From positions 1,279,503 through 1,343,502 of the forward strand of contig NW_006763132.1 of assembly GCF_000264905.1 (NCBI RefSeq): DNA of 64,000 bases, given 5' to 3'. Source of the stretch: Stereum hirsutum FP-91666 SS1. Taxonomy: Eukaryota; Basidiomycota; Agaricomycetes; Russulales; Stereaceae. A model generated the notes under the pieces. It was given only the letters and a program-made list of their open reading frames with translations, had not been told where the DNA came from and searched no databases. Both the position numbers and the translations under genes were made by a program. Of this stretch, positions 35,221 through 46,175 are shown piece by piece (within the stretch, counting starts at the first letter, position 1; every line of letters starts with the position of its first letter).

Positions 35221-35971
35221 ATGGCCTCGTATCGCGGCTCGCTATGGATGAAGTCTGCCTTCTTCCTAGCTCTTCTCCCTGTTCTTATGGCTTGCTTGCT
35301 GTGGAATTTCACTTCTCTGGGCGAAGCCTCATTAGCATCTCGTGCTGAAAATGTTCTCAATAGACTTTATCCCACTAGCGGAACAATCATTCAGGTAGAT
35401 TTCTCGTCCAGTGAAAGTCCCCAATGTCTGAATGACAACTTGATCTTAAATGACATCTACCTTATAGACAACATCATCACGCGGTCCGGTCCAATCTTTA
35501 CAGCCCCAAGAACCCGAGTTGTCTCCTGAAGCATTCGAGCTCGTTCAGACTATATTCCAAGCAGCTCGAAATGGAGAAGAAGACATACTACGGCAAACTC
35601 TGGACGCAGGCCTACCTGTCAACCTCATGAACGAAAAAGGTGCATATTCCCCTATTCGTCATGTTTTCCATGACGACTCACAAAATTCGACTACCATAGG
35701 CAACACGCTCCTTATGATCGCCTCTTACTCCGGCCACCCGTCTACCGTCCGACTTCTCCTTTCACGAGGCGCAGATCCTAATCGTGTTAACGACCGCAAT
35801 CAAACTCCACTCGGAGCTGCAGTGTTTAAGCTCGAAAAAGAGGTAGTGAAAGTGCTCTTGGATGGCGGTGCGGATGTGTGGGCGGGAAAACCGAGTGCGG
35901 CTGATTTGGCTGGGATGGTCGGAGATGATGAAATGTTTCTGTTGCTTGGGATAGAGAGGAAAGGCGATTGA
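35221..35971 (+). CDS. Small ankyrin-repeat protein
   Basis: Two to three ankyrin repeats: PELSPEAFELVQTIFQAARN, EEDILRQTLDAGLPVNLMNE, GNTLLMIASYSGHPSTVRLL, LSRGADPNRVNDRNQTPLGA and VVKVLLDGGADVWAG. An intron at about 35641-35700 (GTGCAT...ATAG) removes residues that would split the repeat GNTLLMIAS. The C-terminus GIERKGD stops at 35969-35971. The 5' end is less sure: using intron 35395-35500 (CAG|GTAGAT...TTTACAG|CCCC) the frame runs from MASYRGSLWMKSAFFLALLP at 35221, giving a hydrophobic N-terminal helix, whereas related small fungal ankyrin proteins are usually cytosolic and begin just before the PELSPEA block. The start is therefore tentative; the repeat part is firm. Confidence 0.68.
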
Positions 35972-36509
35972 ATTTTCGACGGAGCGTTTAGTTGAGATAA
36001 AGGTGCGGGCTCTTGCAACCAGACTTCAGGTCATGAATGAACCTACGATGTCTCGTAGTAACTCTCCGAGGTCATCCGACTGCACAAATAGGCGACTCGT
36101 CGTACCTACATATAACCCTGCCATTCAAGAAGTCGGACACGTTCAAGCCACGAGTCAAAGGCAATGATAACACAAAAAAGCGAGTCGTCATACAAAAAGA
36201 GTATGGACAATACGTTATGATACACAGTTGACGGGGTCGGCAAACATTTGACTACATGTGAAGAGCTGAGGAGGTGGATCGGAGACGAAAAAGAGAGTGC
36301 ATAAGACAAGAAACGGTGTACATATGAGTAGTAAACAGTGCGATCAAAGTTGTCAGTGGAGTGTCAAACATTGCGGACGGATGTGGATATAGTGCTGTTT
36401 CCGTAGTATTAATGCAGAAGATATTATGGCTCGATAAGTCCCCGTACCGCATCAATCAAAGTAGAGGAGGAAGTGTGAAACGAAAGTCAGGAACTGCAGT
36501 TTCGAACCT
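35972..36509. other. Convergent 3' intergenic region
   Basis: 3' flanks of the ankyrin and beta-tubulin genes. No gene recognised. Confidence 0.45.
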
Positions 36510-39442
36510 TTACTCTTCTTCTTCCTCTGCTAAGGGTTCCTCCTCATAGTCCCCGGCCTCCACATCCTCATCGTCGTTTGTCGCTTCCTGATACTGTGGC
36601 GCGGCAGTACGATATCAGCATAATGGCAGCTAGTCAGCGCGAATGTTGTGTGGCAAAGAACTCTGACGACACTGACCTGTTGATATTCCGCACTGTGCGA
36701 ACGAAGATCATAATGAGAAATCTTAATCAGTGGATAGAAAGAAGGGGAATGCCCACATCAGATCCTGAGTATTGCTCTCTGCTTCGGAGAACTCCATGGT
36801 GTCCATGCCTTCGCCTGTGTACCAATGCAAGAAGGCACGTCGCTTATACATGACCGAGAACTGGAAACATGGAGAGATTAGCAAATGATAGACGTGGACG
36901 GCACAGTTGATCCACCTGTGACAGATTGCGTTTGAAAACCTCTTGGATGGCCGTCGAGTTCGCCAGACAAGTGCTACCAACACAACTGTCAGAGACAGTG
37001 GACAAGACAGGTGATATAATAACATACGCCGACTGCTTCTGACCGACGGGAGGCACGGAGCAGAGCGTGACGGAGACGTTGTCCGGAATCCACCTAGAAG
37101 TGAATGACGGATCAGTCGTATCTGCAGGGAGAAATACATAGCCAGATACATACTCAACAAAGAGGTTCGAATTTTTCCTCTGGAGGTCATGGACAGCATA
37201 CTGGATAGGCAGCAAGCAGTCGGAAGGGGTAAAATATGTAATGAATAATGTTTAGCACAGGTCAAGATCTTAGGACATCGCACTTACTTCAGCCTGTCAT
37301 TCGGTGGAGTGAGCAAGCAATGCTACCGTAGGATAAAGTGCAGGAGACAGACCTCACGAGAGGAAATTTTGCCGCGGAAGATGGTGGCTGCGGTCAGGTA
37401 GCGTCTGGCCAGACGCATACGGACATTAGGGACGTGATCATGGAGGTTACAGAGGAAGGATAAATATTACGAACCCGTAACGAGGATCGCAACCAACCAA
37501 AAGATTACGGCGGTCAAACACGCTGTGATAAAGTGATTGAGTTTTCTACAGGGGCCCTGAAGGAGTGGGAAAGGGACTGACGCGCTCGTGAGATCCGGAA
37601 CAGAGACACGATAGAAGGATTGAGCTTTTGTGTCATGGAAGGGGGCGTAGCTCGGCATCAAGAAATGAAGCTGATGATGAGAGCACAAACGGATCAGTGA
37701 ATACGGAGGAGACGACTAAGCCGAACAGAAAGTGCGCACACGAGGGAATGGAATAAGGTTTAATCCAAGCTTGCGCAAGTCGCTAAACCGATATCAGCAT
37801 CATCGAGAACAGTCGGGACAAGAGATTATTAACATACCCATTGAGTTGTCCCGGGAAACGAAGCGACGTCGATACTCCACACATAACTTGAGAAATGATC
37901 TATTGGGTGCAGATTCGTACTCAATGAAAGTGGAAACGCGAAAGACATGGATCAAGCCTACAGTGTTCAGGTCATTGAAGGACGGAGTCTTGACCTTGAG
38001 GGTCCGGGTCGTTATATCGTACCTGATGCGGGTTGATTGTCAGCTAATTGTCTATCGAGGAGATACAAAAGCCGTTTGCGCTTACAAGGCCTCGTTGTCG
38101 ATACAAACGGTAAGATCGCTGTTCTCAACCAACTATAGATTGAAGGCTGTCAGAGAACGAGAAGGTAAGCAAAAGGGGGCGTGCGCACCTGGTGGACTGA
38201 AAGCATGGCATTATAGGGCTAGAAAAAAGGGATTTAGGTGACAACCCATGGAGCAGAGGGGAAGGGTTGTGTACAGACCTCGACAACCGTCTCGGACAGC
38301 TGAATGTGATAGATCAGTTCAGACCGAGTTCTCTTCATAGAAACTTACTACGGACCTTCGGCGATGGAAGAATCGAAAACGTTGCCATCATCCTGTCAGG
38401 ATATTCCTATCGGGTAAATCCTTGAGTCGGCTCGTATTCAGGCTATGATGCAAACACCAAACGTACCTCCCGAAGTTTAGACAGAAGGAGGGAACCGAGA
38501 CCAGCGCCTGAACCGCCTCCCAAAGACTGGATGATTTGAAACCCCTGAAGCGAGTCGCATGCCTCTGTTTGTTTTCTCAGGCTTTCCTGTCCGCCGGTGA
38601 GCTCGAGGTATTCAAAAATAAAGGTTCCAAAAGCGACGCACCGTGATGCTATCTACCAGCTCAGCACCTTATCCAAGAAGGGAATCAGACTTCGAGAGAA
38701 TAGACTTGTGACGCGTTCAGCGAATCGCATACCTTCAGTATAGTCTAGTACAAGTCGAATCAGTAATCGCCACTCGTTGAAAGACTAGGTGAAGCACTCA
38801 CAGCCCTTTGCCCAGTTATTTCCGGCACCCGACTCTCCGTAGATGTAGGTATCCGGTCTAAACAAACCACCAATAGGTCCAGATTTGATCTGAAAAGATA
38901 ATGATCCATCATCCCTGAGCCCTAGAACCTACGGATCCACAGGACGATGGCTATAGAGGACTCACGCGGTTGCAGACACCGGCTTCAAGGTCGACTTGGA
39001 CACTCCTGGGGACGTATCGCAGGGCCTTATCGTTACCCTCAACTTCGGAGAAGTATGTCCCGACCTATGATTGCCATCATATTCTTTGAAACATGCAGGA
39101 CAGGACGAACAACGAAGAGACTCACGCGCTCAATCTGTAAAGGATCTGTGCCACGGTATGCCTTGAAGAGTGCGACACGGAGATGAAGAAGACAGTCATT
39201 GGAATAGATTGAGAGGACGTACTCCAGACTTGTCAAGGCCATGCTCGGCGAGGAGCATCTGCCAGAACGTCTCGCCACATTGATTTCCGGCCTACGACAG
39301 GAGGTAAGAGCGAGTTTTCATCGAAGGGGTACCATAACATACCTGGCCGACCTGGAAATATGACAGAGATGTATAAGAACAAGTAGAAAGCAAGAACAGA
39401 ACCGAGGCTTACTTGGATGTTGACGATTTCGCGAGAAGGCAT
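36510..39442 (-). CDS. Divergent beta-tubulin with about 26 exons
   Basis: Structural GTPase of microtubules. Starts [20 protein letters not shown]. In order: [39 protein letters not shown] (tubulin signature with Ser for Thr), [93 protein letters not shown] and an acidic tail ([12 protein letters not shown]). Splicing needs about 25 introns and very small exons: GTCGGCCAG (39343-39351, 9 nt), ACTATACTGAAG (38733-38744, 12 nt) and GCTGAA (37288-37293, 6 nt), each with GT-AG borders. In [11 protein letters not shown], Leu and Val replace Glu198 and Phe200 of conventional fungal beta-tubulin. This is probably a second, specialised isotype; a main beta-tubulin should exist elsewhere. All junctions keep frame, so it looks functional. 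Confidence 0.9.
37288..37293 (-). other. 6 nt micro-exon in beta-tubulin
   Basis: On the gene strand AATGACAG|GCTGAA|GTAAGT. It supplies Ala-Glu in ISSRE-AE-YAVHDLQ, where other beta-tubulins have Val-Glu; without it two residues are lost. Confidence 0.75.
38733..38744 (-). other. 12 nt micro-exon in beta-tubulin
   Basis: ACTATACTGAAG between a GTACTAG acceptor and a GTATGC donor supplies Tyr-Thr-Glu in WAKGYYTEGAEL. Confidence 0.78.
39343..39351 (-). other. 9 nt micro-exon in beta-tubulin
   Basis: GTCGGCCAG between TTCCAG and GTATGT supplies Val-Gly-Gln in NIQVGQAGNQ, the invariant tubulin N-terminal motif. Confidence 0.85.
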
Positions 39443-40198
39443 GAGGGAAAGAACGAGGTGGTGAGGCGGAAATAATACGTCGACAGGGTTTGAATACCCT
39501 GAGCCTATGTAATCATTTCTATTTTCATTTTGGTTCCGGGTCTGACGTACGTCATGACTCGCTGATCAGCGCCCAATCCACGCAGCTTCCTCGCGTAAAT
39601 CGCGCTCACCGTGGCGAAGGCAGCACGCTCGTGGCCACGCACTCGAGACGAGGAGACACGTCTCGATGCCGATACGAGAATGATGAAAACAAATAATACA
39701 CATCGCTTAGTGAGATACACGCTGCGATTGAGAAACATAACAATGTGGTGATTGAGTACAACTAGTCCCGGAACATGGGGATCACATTCCCTCGAATGCT
39801 CGCAAACCCGAGAGACAAATGACAAGAAACTGGTTGAACAAAGCGGTTAAAGACTACAACGGCTGAACCGGACGATAATTCAAGGCTGGCAATGGAGATG
39901 GGCAAACACACAGGTAAAAAAGAGATCAGATGCTACAGTGACGGGATGCTGAGATGAGTGAAGAAAGGAGACGATAAGATAAAAGAAAAGAATCATGAAA
40001 CAAGCAAGATGGGGAGCGAATTCAGCACAATAAATAGCGCTCAGCGTCCGAAAAGATAGGGAGGCAATGCAGGCATCGATCCCATGGAGGTAAAGAATAT
40101 AATGCGGAGAATGCTTAAGAATGAGGGTCGTAAAAGAGATACGATGTCGGTAGTAATGTTCTGGCGATGGAACGACAAAACGTTAGCAGAGATCCGAA
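39443..40198. other. Intergenic, beta-tubulin promoter and histidine kinase 3' flank
   Basis: 756 bp. No clear promoter element recognised; ORFs short. Confidence 0.4.
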
Positions 40199-43100
40199 TC
40201 ATTTGACGCCCAATTGTTGGAACATCTCCGAAAGAGTCTTGAATGCCACTGGCTTGACGAGACTGACGACCCAGGGCTTTAGTATGTCGATGGTATGGTA
40301 ACAGAAAAAGAAAAAGAGTGCACGTACTAGCCGTCTACACCAGCTTCAAAAGCGCGTCGCTTATCGTCTAGTGATGACATACCGGTGAGAGCTAGGATTC
40401 GTGCGGGACGATGATTTGGTCGTGAAGCTTCGATCGCTCGTATCTCAGAAGTGGCACCAATACCTGACGGGGTGGTCAATAGAAAGCATAGGGGTGGGAA
40501 AAAAGGACATACCATCAAGGACGGGCATCGAAAGGTCAAGGAGAACGACACTGAAAACGAACGATGCTGAGTATAGACCGACGGAGCTAAAACCTATAAG
40601 AAACGTACTCAAACTGTCCATCGGACTCGAAGACGCGGACACCCTCTCGTCCGTCTATAGCATCCCGGAATTCGTAGCCCTTCAAACGAAACGATATCAG
40701 ACTCAAGCACAGCGATTCTGCTGGATGCTCGGACGTACTTTGCTGGACAGCCACCTTGCCCTACAGAGGATCAAACATGTCAGAAAATCCGCCGAAAGTG
40801 CTTCCCAGGAAAGGGCGAACTTACAGAAGGTTGCGCAAGATGCTATTATCCTCGACGATCAATACTCGAACGCCCGACACTGGTTCCAGGGACCCAACAG
40901 AGGACTTCAACAGAGATGCGCCAGTCCCAACAGCAATCGTTGGACTAGGCTCATCTTGGACAAGACTCAATGACCGAGGACGAGGACTGGTTGGCGGCGT
41001 TATGTGCTCCTCCTCGTGAGGCGTCATTTGGCTCCAGGTTGTCACAGGATGCACAGTGATCGAGCGGCGTCCCATAGACGGTCGGCTGCCCAATAAATGA
41101 GCCCGGCTTTCCTCCGAATTGCGACGAAAGACACCTCCAGGCGCAGATGTAGGCGCAGGCGACAGATGCGTGTCGGATACTGCAAGGGGTGGTGATGCGA
41201 GTCCCTGGACGGCTGCGTTCAACACCATTTCCTCTCTTTCGGCGGTTAATGCCTGCATAGTGATTTTGAGTGCGTGCAAGCAAAGATTGAGTGCGCTGCG
41301 CAGGCGGGACGGGCCTCCGGGCTTATAGAGCACACGACAGAATCCACCAATTCGCTCGTACTCGTTAACTGTGGCCATCAAGCGGGTATCCCCGCGCGCG
41401 GCTGTAAGGACGATGAATGGCCAGCGCGCGTCCTTCGCCTCAACCGCGGTAATTAAAGGCGTGATATCCTCGTTGACGATGTAGATGTGGCCGTGTGTGT
41501 CTGGGGGGACCACTGGGAGGCCCCACCAAGAGGTAAGATAATGAGTGACGACCCGGCGAAGGAGCTGAACGCCGCGATGAGGGCTGTCGAAGCCTAAGAG
41601 CGACACTGTGGCGGCGCCGTCAGTCTGTAACTGCTCTGTCACTGAAGTTGCACGTTCCTCGTCATCCGGGATCTCTGTCGTGATCGTCACCTTGATATCG
41701 GTCCCGACGTTCTCCGCGCTCCACACCTCGACCTTGCCGTCGACGCCCTTGGAGTTCACGATGCTGTTGACAATAGCGAGACCGAGGCCTGTACCGGTTT
41801 GCATAGGATTTTCTTGCGAGAACGGGTGGAATAATTGGTTCTAATAGATCGTTTAGTAGGAACACACGCTACACGCGAACATAACAACACTTGCTCACCT
41901 TGAGGAAGCCCTGGCTGATTCCCTGCAATCTAGAGTAAATGGAGTTACTTATGCAGAAGAGATGGCTGCCATACCTTCCCTGTATCGGCAACAGTTAGCT
42001 CAACCTTCAGCTTGTCAGGCGGTTGGCCTGGTAAAGGAGGAAGCTGCCTTAATATTACATGGACGTATCCATCCTGCAGGAAAGGGATAGGTGAGATGGG
42101 GGCCAGCGTGCATTGATGATATTAATGCAGACCGATGTGAACTTCAAACTGTTTCCAAAAACGTTCATAAGAACCCTCCTAATACCGCCCTTTTCGCATC
42201 GGACCAACCATCCCTACCAACCATCTAAGTCAGCCAGGCCGGGCACCGAGCCAGGAAGCGACGTACCTCGTCTCGCTCACCGATATCGACAACGATCTCC
42301 ACATGTTTCGAGGGGGTTTTGGTACCAACGCGATCTTGCTTGGGTGGTGAATACAGGCTGCCAATCTCGGAATCGTTGAGAGCAGACATCCGAGCGCGGT
42401 GCCCGATCCAACAACCCTCCACGGCCTCTTCAATCAGCTGCATGAGATCAACCCTGTGGTGGATCAGGATCCTACGACAGTTTGAGGAGAGACACATTTA
42501 AGTCGCTTACTTGCTCGGACGAATGACATGCTCGACACCACCCGACTGTGAGTTGCCGCTCAATTTCGTGAAATCTAGGACGTGATTGACGGTCTCCACC
42601 AAAGACGTTCCGCACGCTTGGACCGTTTGAAGGAAGGACTGCTGGCCGTGGTTGAGTGAGGTATCGGCGAGAAGTTCAGCGGCTGCTAAAATTCCGTGCA
42701 GAGGAGTTCGAAGTTCGTGGGATATACTGCGACGGTATGTCAGTCTACAGATACAGCAAAATGGATTGAAAGTTGGACGTACTTGGAAATGAAGAGACTC
42801 TTTGCTTTATCGGCCAACGTCATTCGTCGCTTGAGCACGGCAGAAAGGATGATGACACCTGTTTAGCATCGAAACGGTCAGTACAAAATAGGTGAAACAA
42901 GCAATGTGGCATACCTATCGCTCGGAGGTAAGAGAGTTCGTGGCCTTCAAGCTGCAGCAAATATTAAGCTCGAAAGACTTAGATGAGTGCGAACGGAAAT
43001 GGAGACGAACGAAACGTTTCCCGTGCTCCAGGGAATTATATGCACAAAGCATGGCGAAAGGACGCTTGTCCACATTGAAGATCGGCACGCCTATTGATTG

Positions 43101-46004
43101 GCGGTGTGTCAGGAGCGAGCTTGACACTGAGAAGAAGGAAGGACTCACTAAGCGCATATTGTATGCCAGTAGGAATAAACGGTCGCAAAGGTCCAGGGAC
43201 AAGGCCCTCCGAGATCTTGCCATCGGGACACTTCATGAACATTTCATACATCCTCGCATACTCCTCGCCCGTTAAAAGGTGGCTCTTCTTTTCCTGCGAA
43301 ACGTCAGCGCTGTGGACGATGATTGAGACCGTGCCCTCTGCGCTCATCGTCTCGAGGACATCTCCGTGAGACACGTCCATGACGATAGCACCCTCGACGT
43401 CAAGTGTCCTCTTCACAAGCTTTGCAGCACGCTGGTACACCTTATCCATCGAGTATGACGAGTCTGGTGGACGACGGTGGGCGTCACTAGTGGTTTCCGA
43501 GTCAATTTCCAAGCACTCGCGAGTGAATTGCTCCATCTATATACATAGCACATCAGTGGGTCGGAATTGAAGGGAAAGCAAGATATGGCGGACGTACAGA
43601 GGTTTGTATCCGATCGCGGATATGCAATTGAATCTTTTGGAATGTTAAGAAATCTGACGGAGAAAGAATGCGAAAATAAGGCCGCGCACCTTGTCTCGCC
43701 ACAATTCCATCTCTCGCATCGCTATGGCCTGGAAAAAACGGTGAGGCGCTGATAAGACCAAAAGGCGAGCGATAGCACTCACAGCAAATTCTTTCAGGGT
43801 ATGTCGTTGCCGAGGACTGAACTCTTGTCTTGGAATATCATCCATAATCGCGAGAGCACCGATATTGTACCCTTCTGCTGTCCGTAGCGGAGCACCAGCG
43901 TAGAACCGCGCATGTGGAGGACCGACGACTAGAGGCTGAGAAGCACACCCAACAGGATAGGTGAGTCGAAGGCGTGTTGGAAAAGAAAACATCAAATGAC
44001 GCACATTCTTCGCGAAACGCCAGTCCTCGGCGGTGTCAAGCACGACCATTGGCTCATCCCCTCTGCGAGTAGGGTCAGATTCGAATTTATCCTCTCGCTC
44101 ATAAAGCATAGGACGTGACAGACGCACCGTTGAAGAATCGCGTGCGCACATATCGACCCAGCTCGCGGGAACGTAGAGACTCCCAATCCCGCTGGAAAGG
44201 TTCACCGACAAAAGCCACATTGACACCCACCCAAGGCAAAAGAAAAGAGTCACTATTGACTTACATTCAGACTTGAACCATCTATACGGGACATCAACAA
44301 TGACGCCATGAACGGGCCACAGGACGAGGAGCGGGAAAGGGATGCTCACTGCTCGTTGCTGTCGATGAGACTGATCAAGACGACCTTCGTGTTGAACACG
44401 AGCTTCGTCAGATGCTCGATGCGATCGAAGTTCATATCGGAGCCCGAGTTGCGTATGTTGAACTGGTTCAAAGCGCGCCGCCTTTCGAGCTCATCGGGTG
44501 GATAGGGAGCGGGTACGTATCCCAACTCGAGGAACATCGATTCCTCCCTGATCGCCCTACTGGCCCTCATCATCGCGGTAGCGTCAGAGCTCGTCCGATG
44601 AGCTTCGAGACGATGCTCGAATGTCTGGAGACTGGGAAGCGGGGCTGAGAACTGTCGCGTTAGGATGACGCGCCGGGAAAGGGCAGGGACGGACTGGACA
44701 TCCGTGTGGGTGTCAAATGACGAGCCTGTGTCGCTCCGGTGAAGGACCGGATTGGGGAGCTCGGAAATATTGGAGAGCTTCTCGGAGCTGGAATGTGCAG
44801 AGGGAGCTTCTGCTGAACCGAAATAATCTCCATCGATGTCCGCCGAATATGAGGCTTGGGCTGGGGCCGTTGCAGGAGGTAGACTGGCTGGAGGCAGCGA
44901 TAGAAAAGACGGGTGAGTGGGAGATGTGACGTTGGATGTGGCAGCCGTGGTGGAGATGTCCGATGGGGGGTTGGCGAAGGGTGGAGTGGTCGCCGGGCTG
45001 CCTTGGATGGGTGGCAAAGACGGGGTATCTGCTACAGGTTGAGAGAGCTCCCAGAAGCTGCTTCCCCGAGTTCGAGTTCCGCGCGACGGAGATGGAGGGA
45101 TCTGAGAGACGAGTTCTGGGGCGAGAGAGTCCGGGATGACCGCTCGAGCATTACGCATCGGATCGGTGAGTTCATGCTCTGGAGAGGGGAGTGCGAGAGG
45201 AGCGAGGCTGACGCCGGCAGCTGCCCAGCGCATAGCAGCGGCGGTGGTGGTGACATCTGGATGAGATACGGGTGGTAGAGTTCCCAAAGATAATGTGGCG
45301 CCGGGAGTGGTAAACGAGGAGCGGATGTCGGCGAAAGAGTTTCGAAGACGATGTGGAGGAGCTGGGCCTGAGACACGGCGGGAAGGGGTTCTGGTGATTG
45401 AGGGAGCTATGGGCGGAGGGGGATATGGGTCTGGAGGGGCAGATTGGCGTGACCTGATAGAGTCGTCGACGGTGGGAGAGATAGACTTTGGAGACTGGTG
45501 CAAGTGTACGGGATCGGACGAAGAGGTGGGTATCGACAGATGCAGATCCCGAACATCGTCCCGGCCGATCGGTGAGGCCTCGGTCACGGTCAGTTGTGGG
45601 GGCGGCGGCTGCTCGAAGATAAATCTCGGTTGGGTCGGTGTCTTGTGAGCGTCCCAGAGCCCAAGAGCATACGCGTTGACGAACGTCGCCCAGTCATAGT
45701 CCGCACCAATACTCTCAGTGTTTTTTGGAGGAAGTGACCAATCTGAGGGGGCCTGCGCAGAGGCGACGATGGGGGCTGGCGAACGGGGGTCGGACTGGGC
45801 GTCGGTGGTCGCGGCAGCGATGGCTACCTCGTCTGGGTTGGAGGGCAGGATGTACGACTCTCTGGACGGCTCTGCGGTGCTCGGGCGGACGTTCCTTCGG
45901 ACGGGGCGCCTTGCGGGCGGAATGGGCGCGACGACGGCGGCATGCTGCTGGACGTCGGTCGTGCTCACGGACGGGTCGAGTGCGTCGTCCGGGTCGGTGC
46001 GCAT
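40199..46004 (-). CDS. GAF-domain hybrid histidine kinase
   Basis: Cytosolic two-component hybrid sensor, feeding a phosphorelay (HPt, then Skn7/Ssk1-type regulators in fungi). About 1,400 residues. The first ~500 residues are Ser/Pro/Thr-rich and disordered. A GAF domain follows (WFKSESGLG, DEPMVVLDTAEDWRFAKN, GPPHARFYAGAPLRTAEGYN), then a second sensory region (KLVKRTLDVEGAIVMDVSHG), the H-box SHELRTPLHGIL with the phosphorylatable His, the ATPase G boxes DTGKGIS and GTGLGLAIVNSIV, a long Ser/Pro linker, and a receiver with VLIVEDN, the phospho-acceptor Asp in VVLLDLSMPVLDG, ILALTGMSS and LVKPVAFKTL. All key residues are present. Many GT-AG introns; stop at 40199-40201. I prefer the ATG at 46004 to an in-frame one at 46130 because the latter leaves 45 bp after the neighbouring stop and would make a CRE-like site coding. 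Confidence 0.85.
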
Positions 46005-46093
46005 CGAGAGGCGGCTATTGCTTGGACGGCATGAGCAGCAGCAAACCAAGGCGTTGCTCGACTCTGCAAATCTTTCAGCTCTCTTGCTCCTCC

Positions 46094-46101
46094 TGACGTC
46101 A
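46094..46101 (-). promoter_or_regulatory. CRE-like octamer upstream of the histidine kinase
   Basis: TGACGTCA in the context GAAGTGACGTCAG, 90 nt before the chosen ATG. ATF/CREB-type stress bZIPs bind such sites; involvement here is inferred. Confidence 0.45.
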
Positions 46102-46175
46102 CTTCCCCGCCACTCGTCCGGCGTTCGCATGCTTATGTAATATATCACATTCATTAAAGTTAATCATGTCCCTTT

